Origin: Aspidiotus rigidus
Taxonomy: Eukaryota > Arthropoda > Insecta > Hemiptera > Diaspididae
NCBI GenBank assembly: GCA_035079385.1
Contig: JAVHKY010000056.1
Location: 682,001-746,000 of the forward strand
Direction: 5' to 3'
Length of the DNA: 64,000 nt
Shown: positions 43,800 to 56,950 of the stretch, in pieces
Position numbering within the stretch: position 1 is the first letter of the stretch
Layout: every line of letters begins with the position of its first letter
The notes under the pieces: generated by a model
Seen by the model: the letters and a program-made list of their open reading frames with translations, nothing else
What the model was told of the DNA's origin: nothing
The model's database searches: none
Program-made: the position numbers and the translations under genes

Positions 43800-46530
43800 A
43801 AATGTGGAGTGCATCCATGGTATTAAAAAAAAAAAAATCGTCCATATTTCCCCCAGTTTTTAGCAACAGGTAACAAAACTTCAAACTCCTTTAATAAATA
43901 AAAATCAGGAGTATGGCACGAGGGGATATTCATTAATTTGATGCGTCATGCCTTCGAGTACAACATGCTTTAGTACCATAGTCCCCGGTGAGGTGGAACA
44001 TTCGAAGTTTCATAATTTTTTTATCAATAGTGGGGGGTAAGCTATCACTGCTACCGCGGTAGACCGCTTGAAATTACTAGTCAATGTTCAGGCTGAAAAA
44101 TACGCATGAAATTGGTATTCATGAGTAATGCAATGCAAGGAGAAGATCGTCTTCTGTCGTGAAGTCGTAGTGAGAGAACGGTGATCGTCGCGCGTTTGAT
44201 CAAAGCATGAGAATATGCAAAACTTGCAGGTTCTTTAACGGAGTTAAACAAGCAGTGGTAGGGAACCTGTTTTATGGAACACATGGGATTTGAAACATGT
44301 ATGACGTCATCAGATGTGGTGTAGCACTCCTGACCTATGACGTAATCAAATTGTAACGCCAAAGGCTAGGACTTTGGAGCTACATACCGACCTCTGAGCT
44401 ATTATGATAATTATGATAGGTTTAGAATTATACCTTAGAAGGACGTTCTGAGTCTTATAACGTTTGAGCGTTGCATGTCTGGCTCATTGAAAGGACTAAT
44501 TTCATAGGTGCATGAAGTATTGCATATCTAGTTACTTGAAGGGACTATTTTTCAGGCTATACACACCGACCACCGAACTACATATATATGTGAGGTGGAA
44601 TCAAGAAATAGGGTTAACGACCAAAACGAAAAATTGTGTAACTGAGAGTTGAAAATTCCAACAGGCATTCCAGACGCGTCAAGTATTTTTGTTTATACTC
44701 TGAAGGGGGTTAGTTACGGGCCCTATAATCAGTATCATTTTGGAAAGAACGTAAAATTGTGCATACGAATTTGTCATGAACGGAAAAATGAATTTTTGGT
44801 GTTTCACCCTATTTCCTTATTCCACCTCACGTATATGATAGGAGGGAAACTTAGAAAATTTTCGACCTCCCGAGCTTTGCCGGACGGCTGACAGAATGAT
44901 GAACTAATTCTTTCAGTTGTAAGCTCGCAGTTAGAGAACGGTGGTCGCCACGCGTTCTATCTAAGGGGGGGAATACGCGAAAATTCTCGTTATTTCAAGC
45001 GATGGAAGGGAATGATACCGCAAAGCTACAATTATTTCAATTGAGAGCTCGTGGGGAAAGAATTCTACAAATATTCAAATAAAATTATTGGATTATTTAC
45101 AAATTCCTCCGGCACAAAGTAACCTTGGGGGACGTGGAATCTAGGAATACCCATTTTATTGCCTTGAATACAGAAAGTTTTTGGTTTTCCCTTTTCCTGA
45201 ATAAGATGGTTTTTCAATGTAAAATCACCCGTGAAATTCGATAAAGAAAATAAAGTTGAAAAATTCTCGCCTTTGAAAAGATGGAACCTGAGAATTTATA
45301 TTATTTTCTCGTGCCGGAGAGGGGAGTGGACTTATAATTGTCTCACTCCTTTTTCTCAATAAGATCTATCACTTTACAAACCAAACCTTTCGCGGAGCTT
45401 GAAAAAAATAATCAGAAAATTCTCCGAGCTCTAAGAAACATTAGAAAGGCCATGGTCAGTAGCTGCAAAATATTTATTTTATTTTTTTGAACTCTGTAAA
45501 TAATTTTACACAGGTATTTTGACATGTTTCACGTCATGAGTTTAATTTGCCCATTCACTTTACGGCACATTATCAAGAAATGAAAACAAAAATTTACTTG
45601 ACCGTATACCTAAAATTATAATTTAAACACGAGCGCTTTCGCTCATCGATCATCTACAGATGTGTATAAACTGGTCAGCCTAAGAAGATTAGACTCATAC
45701 TAGCCTCCTTTATCGATAATAACCGTTACTTACCGTAAAACAAAACTAAAAATGGATAGTAATGAGCTCTACGTCTCTGCTCTCACCTCTACTTCCAATA
45801 TTTGCGTCCACTTCATGATCATCCCTGTAAGGCTAGAGAGACGAGACCGCGACAAGAAACATGATCTTTCATTTTTTGCGCTGCAATAAATTGCATGTCT
45901 AAATTGAAAAAGCAGGAGCTGATTCTAGAATTTCCTTCGTCTCCTGGAACAACGAGAATTTTCGTGTATATACTCTAACTTCGATTGAACGTGGGGCGAC
46001 TGCCGTTCTCTCATCGCGAGCTCACCACAGAAGACGATTTTCTCCTTGCGCTTTGCTCTTAAACGCCAATTTTCGAAGTATTATCCCCTAATCTCGGGAA
46101 GGGATTTGTCTATACTTCTTGTAAGTGCACGGCTCCCAGTATCACAGTTTGCACCGCTGTGACTTGAAGATAAGGAAAATAAAAATTTTGAAACAAGAAA
46201 AGTGAATGTAAGGAGGGCGTATTTTTCAGCCCGAGCATTGACTAATGATTTCACGTGGTCTACCGTAGTGGTAGTGATAGCTTACCTCACTAATGATGAA
46301 AAAATTATAAAAATTTATCAAATACATATTGATTTTTTGGAGAATGTTTCACCTCACCGGAGACTATGGTACTAAAGTATGTTTTACTCGAAAGCATGGT
46401 GCGAGGTGCCACCCCCTGACTTTTTTTTTGTTTAAATGCGTTTGAAGTTTTGTTATTGTTAGAAACTGGGGAAAATTTGGGCAATTTGGTGTATCTCAGG
46501 AAAGAAGGAATTTTTTTAATTTCCCCTTCA
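43800..46530. mobile_element. Foldback element A, about 2.7 kb with long inverted ends
   Basis: The left end (about 43,830-44,215) is the imperfect reverse complement of the right end (about 46,000-46,490). Matching pieces are TTTAGTACCATAGTCCCCGG against CCGGAGACTATGGTACTAAA, GGTAAGCTATCACT against AGTGATAGCTTACC, and GGCTGAAAAATACGC against GCGTATTTTTCAGCC, the last exact. Internal pairs add more, for example GAGGTGGAAT..AAATAGG at 44,581-44,612 against its complement at 44,808-44,842. Blocks of GTGAGAGAACGG type recur in both orientations (44,160; 44,930; 46,000). No transposase frame is visible. The exact outer limits and target duplication are unknown. Confidence 0.8.
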
Positions 46531-47379
46531 TACTCCAGTTGAATCATCATAATTATTTCCAAATTATAAAGCTACCAAGGGCTTCTATGTCTGCAACTGT
46601 ACTAAATACTAAGGTTCTATCACTAAAAATTTCTCTTGCTTACCTGCTTCCGGTTTTTCTTTACTCACGTCAGATCAAATCAGAAATCAACTTGCAGAGC
46701 CGTTGGAATATCTTTAGTGAATTTACTTCTTGTATCGTTCCCTCCACTTCTATTTCTGCAACGCTTCTCAAATCAGCAACTTGCCTGAAACACAACAAAA
46801 ATGCTGAGCTGCAAATAATATCGAGGATCACTATTCCTTGATCGATCTTGACGAGCTGTAAAAATGTCGGCTGCCCTTTCAAAGATCGTTTTTATTTTAT
46901 TTTCTATAACCATTATGTTTAATATTTAAACTAAAATACATTCATTCAAGACATATATATATATATATACACACTTCTGTGACGTCATCACCCCTTGTGT
47001 GGGAAATGGGAAGAAGGGGATTAGCTATAGTAGCTTGAAGCAGTGGAAGACGGGCTGAAATTTCATCAGAGGAAAATATCGAGATATACAAATAATTACG
47101 AAGAAATGTATTAAGAAATTTTGACAAACCAAAATGTTGCGCAAAGTGTAGGTACGGATGTCAGCTTGGAATCTAACGGACAGATAATAAAACATCTATC
47201 CGTCAATCTCGTGAATGACAGTAAGGTTGAAGTATGAATAAATTTAAGTAATAAGTTATTTGGAATCGTACATAAGTCCTTAACGGGTTGAACCAGAATG
47301 ATAAGAGATTCTAATTGTCTATACAGTCAAGTACTTACTTCGATTGACCAATCAGGAATTGCTGAGTCGGCGTCTGCTG
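46531..47379. other. Spacer
   Basis: Includes an (AT)n tract at about 46,953-46,969. The frame of 100 codons at 46,539-46,841 is unrecognised and overlaps one of 70 codons on the other strand. Confidence 0.4.
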
Positions 47380-47571
47380 CAGTGGCGGATCAAGCCTTCT
47401 GCCGCTTCGAAGCACCTTTCAATGTGCCGCTCCCGTAAAAAGAATTGTTCAATTTTTTAATCTTCACACGCATAATTCATAATCTTTCGTTCGATTTGCC
47501 GCCCCCAAAAAATTGTCGCTGGAAGCACGTGCTTCCTGTGCTTCCTGTGCTTCTAGGGTAATCTGCCACTG
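47380..47571. mobile_element. Small non-autonomous hAT-type element (192 bp)
   Basis: It begins CAGTGGCGGATC and ends in the complement of CAGTGGCAGATT, the usual hAT-like terminal motif. It is flanked by GTCTGCTG (47,372-47,379) and GTCCGCTG (47,572-47,579), an 8-bp target duplication with one change, as expected for hAT. Inside are CTTCCTGTG direct repeats. There is no room for a transposase. Confidence 0.8.
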
Positions 47572-47579
47572 GTCCGCTG

Positions 47580-49589
47580 ATCCGACATCGTATCGCAAAT
47601 GTTCGTTCTCGTTTATACGTAACTCGTGACCGAAATTCGAGAGAGTTCGGCGGGAGACAATGAAAATTGGTTGATTTTTCATTGCTATGTATTTCGTTTT
47701 TTGTTTATCAGTCGACTATTGCCGCAGCGATGAAACTTCAATTTTCGACACCTTGACATGATCCTACCAACTTTATTGACGTTATCATCTCGTGACGTCA
47801 TTACTGCTAACCTAATTGACATAATCGTGCCGTAACATCATCACCCTTGACCCTAAGACTATACAATTTTCTAATGTTGTCTAGCCATCACTTCATTGCT
47901 GTGTTACATATTTAGGTGAAAAAATGTTGGAAAGTACCCCACCCTTCCCTTCCTAAGAAGTCAAGTCCAACAAATTCATATATTGTATGCACGACAAAGG
48001 CGAAAGAAGGGCTCGCCCTCGCTCGCACAGACACCAATTTTGGATAGTACTGGTGGAGGGGAACTTGAGCCTTGAGGTCTTTTTTGGGTCCAAACTCTGG
48101 AAAAAAGGGAGAGTGGTCAATAGAGCCATGGAACAAATCAAAAAGGAACTTATTCGAGTATTAGGGGGATGAGGAGAGTTGTATGGATAGGCTTCCTATC
48201 TTTGTATTTTCAATGGAGAAATGCCAGTGAATTTTAGTTTCTTTCATTCAATTGAATTTCTGACATTGTAGAGGGAGAAAAGCTACGTTTTCACTTATTA
48301 TGTGGCACTTTGGCATGTACCTAATACCTATGGTGTTTTCTAATTTCAATCCTGGTATACGCTGGCGCGGTGGACTGATTTCTCAAGGTCTCAATACTCA
48401 CCGCACCATACAAAGAGTTGGATCATTTCAAATTCACGAATAATAATCTACGGGCGGGTACATAATAAATATACACATCGTACGACACGCTAACAAAGAA
48501 AGAAAAAAAAAGGAAAAAATGAGGAAGTAAATCGTTGGTAAGAGATATTGCAGTAGCCGGTATGTATCCGCGAACAACGCACAAATACTCGTAAAAAGTA
48601 TATAGCGTTCCACATATACGCGTGCTTTTTCTTCGTAATAAACTGCATTAATACGAGTACACACTCGCGGTCATAATGCACCGTCATCGCGTTCGTAACA
48701 CGAAATTTTCCGATGAAATATTTCATCTCGCCGAGTTAATGACCCCTAAATGTAAATTGGTTTTTTAAGACTCGTGTGAAATGCGTTCGGACAGGCGGCA
48801 TATGCCCCGCTTGTGACAGGGTTAAGGCCGCGTGCCCATCCCTCGCCCAGTCGACCAGAACACCAAAAACTCTATTATACAACATGTATCCGCGCTAATG
48901 ACTCGACGCGACGAACACCTACCCATTTGTATAGTACGGAAATAATACGTGAACTCGTCCGTGCTTTGTCGCGAAAAAATTGGAAAAGAAAATTATGAAC
49001 TTACGAGGAAAATGTTTTACAAAATATGCACGCCGCCTAAGACTATGGGGGGATGATGATAAAAAAAAAGAAAAATGATACTTAAGTACTGACGTTTATA
49101 CCGTCGTCGGTACACTCGCATTCCTTTCGTGGTGCCTTCGGTTGCATTTCCTTTTTCGCATCCCGAAAAGGCGAGAACGCATACAGGAGATCGTATTACT
49201 TGTACGTTGCCGCCGGTTCCTACAAATCACTGCGCATTGTTTAATATTTATCCCTCCGCTAACCGATAAGCCGATATCATCGTTCTGCAGATTGCGTATC
49301 TCCTCTTTTTTCATTTACGAAAACCGCATTCACCATAATTTGTTGCGAATTTATTGATGAACACGTTTCCCGCGAGTGTCTATGATCTTCACAGCACGAT
49401 GCACGGCGGACTTCGCACGCAACTCCTTTATTCGTATGAATGTACCCTCCCCAAGTCCAGTTTCTAAACTAGAAGCTTTACTCTGAAATATTCGCGACCT
49501 TCACGTAACTCATAATGCCCAGTAAACTTACCACTTCCGAAGACTATAAGTTCTAACACATTTTTTATTTTTTTCCAGTCAGAAACTTG
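47580..49589. other. Unassigned stretch
   Basis: Short frames overlap on both strands and none is recognised. CpG-richer sequence occurs at about 48,780-48,970 and 49,100-49,420. Confidence 0.4.
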
Positions 49590-50575
49590 ACTACTTAACT
49601 TCACGGTGCATATTAAACGAGTCGTGTTTCTTTCCTAGTTCCTCTACCTCCTGACACATTTTGTTCATCTGTTTTCCTTTTGCTATACGGCATTCCCTAT
49701 CAATTTCTTTGCACATCTGTTTCCTTTTTTCTCTTCTTCTTGCTTTCATAAGGTCAGTTATTTCATCCGTAATCCTGATTTTTTTCTCTGCATTCTCTCT
49801 GGTTTGAGTTCTTCTTGGAACAGCTCCTTAATCCCAGTACTGATTCTTGAGATTCCATGTTTCACGTTTTCTCCTTCTGTCTGGCAAAATTCCCTTACAA
49901 TTAAGGTTTCGTTCACTTCTTCCGCAATTTGTCTTTGAAAGCTTTATTTTTGAGCTTGTTTAAGTCGGCTCGAGGTTTTTTCTGGTCTCTTTTCTTGATC
50001 TTTTTTCAACTTGAACTGAAGCTGACTACAACTGCATCGTGGTCCGATTCGACGTCTGCGCCTGGATATGCTGTTACCCTTTTTATAGCATTCCGGAATC
50101 TTCTATTGATCATAGTGTAGTCGATCTTATTTCTGATAGCTTCTCCCTATGGTGACTGCCATGTGTAAAGTCTTCTCTTAAGCATGATGTCACTCACAGA
50201 CTGTACCAATCGTTCGCCTCTTTCATATTTATCGCCGAGTCCAAATGGTCCAACTGCATTTACCAACCTTGGCCTTTAGGCCGCCAATCATCACGATCAT
50301 TTGTTTTGGTTTTGTACTATCCATCACTTTCTGTACATCTTCGTAGAATCTGTCGACCTCCTCGCCGCCATTGAGGCATATACCTGTATTATATTTAGCA
50401 AGGTCTTCTTATGTTGCAATCTTATTAGGGCATTACGATCGTTGAGTGGAACGAAGACAGTGACTTCAGGCTCAAGTACTTCTGGCCTATGATTATGCCT
50501 ACGCCATTCCGATGAGAATTTCTCGCCATTTCCTACACATCTGTGTTCGGATATACCCATTATATCCACTTCTAT
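49590..50575 (-). mobile_element. RTE/Jockey-like LINE fragment: endonuclease domain and linker
   Basis: The - strand reads MDIMGISEHRCVGNGEKF, LLNIIQVYAS, IVMIGGLKAKVG, RRLYTWQSP, RNKIDYTMINRRFRNAIKRV, YPGADVESDHDAVV and then, further along, ITDEITDLMKARRREK and VEELGKKHD. This order matches the apurinic endonuclease domain and the linker to the reverse transcriptase of insect LINEs. Frameshifts and stops (for example after TWQSP) show it is dead. Confidence 0.85.
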
Positions 50576-50893
50576 ATGGCGTAGAAGCAGCTACGTTCAC
50601 AAAGCAAGCAATAAAAAGGCTGGAGGCTTGCAAGATGTGGTTTTATATGAGGACGCTACGGATTTCAGAGACACAAAGGATAACTAATACGGATGTACTC
50701 AAGCAGGCGAACACAGAGCAGATGCTGATGCAGATCATCTAATACAGAAGACATGCTCCAAGCTCGCCGGACTATCCAAGAGGGCGAGCATCCGGGGAAT
50801 TGGAGATCTGGTTCGAGCAGCTGAACAACGGAGGCTACATGTCTAATGCCGAATAAAGATCTCCAATGCGCACGAATGCGCAGGACACCGGAA
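50505..50893 (+). mobile_element. LINE reverse-transcriptase 3' end, head-to-head with the endonuclease fragment
   Basis: The + strand reads YPLLYGVEAATFTKQAIKRL, then MRTLRISETQRITNTDVLKQ, the same polymerase segment as in the relic at 21.4-22.0 kb. A stop follows ..MQII near 50,742. It ends in a (GAA)n tract, like that relic. Its 5' side abuts the opposite-strand endonuclease fragment near 50,510-50,570. Confidence 0.75.
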
Positions 50894-50964
50894 GAAGAAG
50901 AAGAAGAAGAAGAAGAAGAAGAAGAAGAAGAAGAAGAAGAAGAAGAAGAAGAAGAAGAAGAAGA
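50894..50964. repeat. (GAA)n microsatellite
   Basis: About 71 nt of uninterrupted GAA, directly after the LINE end, so probably that element's tail expanded by slippage. It causes a spurious poly-serine frame on the - strand. Confidence 0.9.
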
Positions 50965-53900
50965 AAAATAGTCAGAAATTTGAGAGTAAATCGCTCTAAC
51001 AAGCACTGAACTTTTCCGGATATTATGTAAGTATGAGAGAAATGAAAAAGAACTTATTGTCAATCATCCTTTTGGATTTCAACATTAATTATAGGTAGTA
51101 TGCGAGTGAATATCAGGACGTCGAATGAATAACCAGCCGTCCAACGAAAATGAACTACGAAAATGGAAAAAAGGTGGGATAGGAGATTTTCAGAATTGTA
51201 CTTCCACCCGCCACTTCTTAACACGAATGTCTGAAAATTTCACCAAATTTTTCTATGTTGGGCAACTGTACCATTAAACAGGGGATATATTTGGGGCTAA
51301 ATGGAGGATTGTAATATCTATCAAGGGGCAAAGATGGTGACACAAGTAGTCTGGTGCGCTTTATGCTTATTAATAGCTAGAAAAATGAAATGACAGAATG
51401 GATAGCATAAATTTTTGATACATGAATTTGACGAGCATTGATACATCAACTTCTCATACTCGTAGTAGTACTGGATAGAATGAACTTTACGAGGCATCGT
51501 ATCCCCCGAGTCATCGTATCGGTCGTGCTAAGAATTTTCTCAGTTCAACGTCCCATATGGATGCATAGCTTTGGAGTCAAGATTTTCCAACTTTTCTACC
51601 ACTACACAGTTTGTAACTTGAGATTAATCCAAGCTCTTTAAGATTCACCCCTCTAATCTTGAGTTCGGATTATTCCTAGTCTCTTTTTATATATATGTAT
51701 AACTCGTGACTCGAAATTCCTTTAGAATCTCAAAATAAGTCGTTCAACTACTTCCTATACATCTTCGAGTCAAGGTGTCTTAAAGTCGTTTTCCTTTAGG
51801 TATCCGCTACTTTTATGAGTCGGAATTCGCTCTTGAAATTTTTCGGTGAAAAGTCCAGGTCACCCGGACGTGAATTGTCTAAAGTCTATCTTTTTTCTAA
51901 CCGGCTCATGATGCAAAATTTTTTCAAATCTTTTTTTTTTGTAGGAGTGAATCGAAAATCGTCACATTAGGTCCCTTGATGACGTCGTAATCAAAGCTCA
52001 AAGATTTTCCTAATTTTCCTCTATCGATGTTTGAAGCTTATGCGTGCGAGGAAAATCTAAATGAAAATACACGAAAAAGTTTTTGCCGCACGGACACTTG
52101 AACAAACGTATAGTGGTCTTCTTCGGGTTGTATTTTTAAAAAATTCTAGAGTAAATTTTGAATACACGTACAAGAATAGACGTGAGTTATTTATTTCATA
52201 ACTAAAAGCAATTTTTTTTTTTCAAACGTAGTGAACAAGAAATAGTGAATGAGGAAGTTTCAGATTTTACTAACAGAATCTTTTTGACTAGAGAATTTAG
52301 GAAGTACTACAATGGCAATGTGGAACCAAGAATATCTTCTTCCCTCGCCTCTCTGCTCCTGAGTTTCTTTCTCTGTACAACCCAAAACTTGCAATTTTTT
52401 TTCAACCCTCTCCCGCATATGAATTTGAGCCCAAGTCCTCTGATGACGTTAATCTCTAACTTTTCTACACTCCATTCATGAGAATGACAACTTATTTTCT
52501 AAGCTTCCAAATCAGATTGAGGACATCCAGATAGACGCAAACTTGGACACTCTCTAAGGTTGTATCCTGAACACACTGCTTATTTTCCTTAAGAATATAA
52601 ATGCAAATTTCTAACATAATTGTATCACATAGAGCCATACTCGGTAAATCCCGACCAATAAATATAACAGACCGACAATCCCTCAATTATCTTGTAAAAC
52701 CCCGACTCGCCTAAACTATCTTCACTTCTTCTTACAAACTCCATTCTATCACGTACTCGTCCTTGTTACTATTTCTCTTTCTCAATCTCTTGAGGCAATT
52801 TTGTTACGTGACTCTTATTACTTTTCCTCCTTCAAAATCGTAAAACTTTATTTCTGTACCAAAAAACGCGAGAATCAACGCACGGGTGCTGTTTGATCCT
52901 GCAATAACAATTTCGCTCAACCATTCTGTCTGACGGTCGAAAGCTGTCGGAAAAAATAGTTTTCTCTCGAATCCGAAGGAAAACGGACCATTCAGTTTCA
53001 ACACATCGACAAAAAACGTAGACAATTCTGGGCGCATGCCAAACATCTTTAGTTCGCTGCGTACAATGTTTTTGCGGTTGAAGTGCGCGAAATTAGCCCG
53101 ACATTCAGGTGTGAAAAGTGATACCACATGTACACATAGACGATATACCAGCGAAACTAATACGATTATCGCGCGTCTACCAAAACACAGCGAGAATTCC
53201 CGCTGCGTTGACGCGCGCTCGTTAAATCAAAATTGACCGAGAATTAAAAAGTCGACTCTCGGATGTCGCGCAGAACGCAATAACAATTTAAATACGTTAA
53301 ACATCCAATAACATGCTGGTTGAGAGGGTGGATTAATGGACCAGCAAAAACGGTTTCTCTTACCATACAACGAACGGCGCATCTAAAAAGGGTGTCGAAA
53401 TCCACCCTTAAATAAGGCAATATTATACGACATTACTGATAACGAGAGTACGCACGCGGTAGTATAGGGAAAGTCAAGTGATGCCCGGATTAACATATTA
53501 GCTGTAAGTCGAATCTTAGCAGAATAAATTCGGTCGCGTGTTCTGAATCCAGGGCGAAGCGCGCACTATTTATACACACAGTATCAGTATAGGATGTGTA
53601 CAAAGATAAGGAAAACGATGAAATCGCAACCCCAAATTTCCCTTGTAGAAACGCGGGATAAGTTCTCTACGCGCTCGGTCTAAATGAAGAAAAAATCTAT
53701 CTAGATGAGATTATGTCGTCTTCATCTAGAGCTTCCCGATATGTGACCAAATTATGAAATTATATAAAACATACTTTTTTACACGCACCTAATCCGTAAC
53801 ATGAATAGAGCACCTTGTAATTATTTGTCTTCGCGATGTACGGGCATCGCGAAGAAAGATTAAATTAAGCGTTCGTCGCTACGGAACAGACTAACAGGTA

Positions 53901-56747
53901 AGGCTTACACTTTTCCTTTCTTTCGGGGTTAGACGGACCCCATGATGCGAAGCCAAGAAGCTACCACGCAGAACTGGTATTAAGTCATTTTAGGACGATA
54001 CATCTGACAGCACAATTATACGGGAGTGTATTATTATGATGGAATAAATAAGAAATGAGAAGAGGAAGAAAGGAAGGGGGAAAAAAGAAAGATTCTATTT
54101 TCATTTTATAACCTTATTCTTCTTTTTCATTCAATCCGTTCGTGTATCGTATTAACAATACGAAAAAACTAACGATCTTCAAGAAACTAAACGAATGCCG
54201 TACGCCCTCTTAACACTTAGTAGAGCATTCACTGTTATTTTACCTGTCGCCCAAACTACACTAATCGAATGATGAATATTACCTCACAGAGATGCTCAAA
54301 AGTTTGGAGTTCATTATTGTATTGTGTTGTTGTTTGTACAAGATTGTGATTCTGCGATAAAAATAACGCATCATTGAATTATTTGTATTCTCATTGAAAA
54401 ATTACATTGCGTGTATTAGTAGTTACGTTTTGTATGGGCACGCACGACGGTATCTATGTCAATCTGGAGATCTTCTATCGTTTTCATATGTCAGGCTTAA
54501 TCTACTTCCTAACCTCTAACCTACTGACAGGATTTGGGTCCGGTCGAGATTGGGAACAATTTTGACTTTTGAGCCAATATACAATTTACTACATCGTAAT
54601 TCATTCTTGTATATTGATCAAACCTGAGGATGGAGGCGGGGTCATCCCCCCCCCCCTTGTGAGCTCAATGATCTTCACCTATCGTCGCGTCTTAGTTTTG
54701 ATTGATCTTGACTCTTAGAACGCAAACTGAGTATGGTGGAAGAAAAAAAAAGGCCAGCGCCCAAGCTATGAGATATGGAACATAATCTTCTATAATTTAT
54801 TGAATACCCGTACTATCTCTGCCGGCACAAAACTACAAAACTGAAAAAAGACAATTAGACAAACGCACAAATTTTTGCTCTCAACCATTGAACTTAAATC
54901 CGTCACCACCGCGGGTGAGTCTACCAAGTCCAAATATTCATGTGTATGTCGCATCTGTCTTTTCACAAAATTGAGGCAGACGCTAAAAAGACGTTCTTGT
55001 TACATTAAATAACCAAAATTTTCGATCTTTCAAAGGCATTTCTCACACAGCTGACTGGAGCAAAAAATTTTTTTCAAGTTTTCCTATGACGTCATGGTTG
55101 ATCAGCTTGAGAAGTTCCGATTATGACGTCATCACTCATCAGGAAACTTCCAAAAATTTTTAGCTTAAATATTTACACACTATAAACGAGTGATATAAAA
55201 AATTTCAAAGCTCCAACATCTATAGATTGGAAGGGACTTTGAACCAAGCTTTCTAAAGAAAATTAGTCGCAATTATTTTCGTTGGGGAGTATATTCTTCA
55301 AGCGACCGCCAAAATTATTCTAGTTGAGGTACATTCTTCAGATGAACAAACATGTCCGGATTGTGAAGTCATCAAACGACTTGGAAGAATGTGTGATTCA
55401 AATCTCAATTCTATCAAGTGGGTGAGTAAGAGATGAGTTTCACTACATGACCAAACATCTCGGTTATTCAATTCAATGAGAATATTGGCACAATATCTGA
55501 GCCCACTTTGTAAAATGATGGATTATTTTATACGGCTGTAACATAAATATCAACTAATTTATCATCTCCACGGGCCTTTCACTAGCTGATGGACTGATGA
55601 CAGGGAGTACTGATGAAAAAAAACTTGCCCGGGCAACGAAAGTGCAAAAAAAAATTTTTTTAAATCAAACAATAATTTGAATTCGAGTCCAAAATCCATC
55701 AGTGATCGCTTGTAACCCGATACATATAGCTCAAAAGTTGCAATTTTTCAAGATTGGCAATAGATCGGAGCCCCCTCCTCTTTCTACTAATATCTATGGT
55801 CAAGTTAAAAAATTCTAGAAGGTATTGCCGCCGATTGTCCTAGCGCCGATCCCAGCACGGCAACCCAAAGTTCTCAATGATCGAGAAACCTTCTCCCCTT
55901 CAGTACCTATGGTTTTCTCCGAAAATCTTCCAAGTCACTAAACTAGGTCAAAACCCCCTCACCTTCAGGTACCACAATTTGTTGGGAAGATCATGGACAG
56001 CGAACTAACGTCCTTCCCAGATTACCTCCTCAGATTCCCTGTTAAATGATCTTTTCATTGAATACGTATTGAAGGTGGGCCCATGGAAAATTACAGCCGG
56101 GCCTGTGGGCTAGATGTGAAAAGTTGCTAATATTAGTCAGTTTTTCATGTATTTTGTATTTTTCTTTTATTTTATTCGTTCCACGGGCTCTTAACACGTC
56201 CAGACTCGAGGATAATATACGCTCTTGCCCTCCAGCCTTCTCGTCAGGCCTGAGAGACGATGATAACAAAAGAAGTATGAATGATAGAAGGAATGGAAGA
56301 TTGATAACTATTATCAAGTTGGGTGTTCTGAAATTCTCGGAAAGTCACTTTAAGAAATCGAGATATTAAGACACTCCGAATGATGATCAGGACAAACTGA
56401 AAACAGAAAAGTAGTCTTTAAAAGAAAGGGGGGGGGGGAAGATTAAAAAAAGAATGAAAATTGGTATAAATTATTGAAATTATTTTTTGAAAAATAAGTT
56501 TCATAACAACGAGGTTTCGATTCATGACAATATTATTATTCAAGATACTCAGAAAGATCAACGCAACGTAACCGCAGGCTAATGACTCGTTTAATTCAGA
56601 AATAAATCTAAAGTAAAAACGCTCATTCGAGGGCAGTAAAAATGATTTTCAAAGGGGAAGTTCCACAATTTTTCGCTACAATTTAACAAAGAAAAATAAT
56701 CTCTCTTCCTTCCTCTCTTTGTCTTTCCTTTGAATTTGAGAAGCCCT
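50965..56747. other. Long stretch without a recognised gene
   Basis: I found no known domain on either strand. The longest frame is 107 codons on the - strand (52,804-53,127), which I cannot place. CpG-richer sequence lies at 53,150-53,600. TGACGTCA occurs twice close together (55,087 and 55,124). A run of C lies at about 54,648. Confidence 0.4.
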
Positions 56748-56914
56748 CTATTTCCTGTGAATCTGGTACGTCACTAGGTATCTCAAATTCTGTTTATCTT
56801 TTTCACTGCTCATTAATCCTAATTTGGAAGCTTCAATAATCACCTCAATTTGGTGATATTCCCTAGAATGTATTCTTAACCAGGAAGCAAGTTCTTCGAG
56901 ACGATTTAATATAC
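56748..56914 (-). CDS. Possible terminal coding exon of an unrecognised gene
   Basis: On the - strand a good acceptor (TTGATTCCTTTTACAG, ending at 56,915) is followed by a 55-codon frame: ILNRLEELASWL, REYHQIEVIIEASKLGLMSS, RYLVTYQIHRK, then TAG. The composition is protein-like: amphipathic, helical, rich in E, L and K, unlike the hydrophobic or poly-basic chance frames nearby. It would be the last exon of a - strand gene whose other exons lie at higher coordinates. I do not recognise the family, and no upstream exon could be linked to it. It could also be a chance frame or a relic. Confidence 0.35.
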
Positions 56915-56929
56915 CTGTAAAAGGAATCA

Positions 56930-56950
56930 AGTAAGTAAGTAAGTAAGTAC
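56930..56950. repeat. (AAGT)n microsatellite
   Basis: About five units of AAGT. Confidence 0.8.

Noticed and set aside
50665..51063. 132-codon frame on - with a long serine run
   Set aside because: It is translation of the (GAA)n microsatellite on the opposite strand.
52804..53127. 107-codon open frame on -
   Set aside because: No recognised motif, no splice context and no neighbouring exon support. Length alone is not evidence in a eukaryotic spacer.
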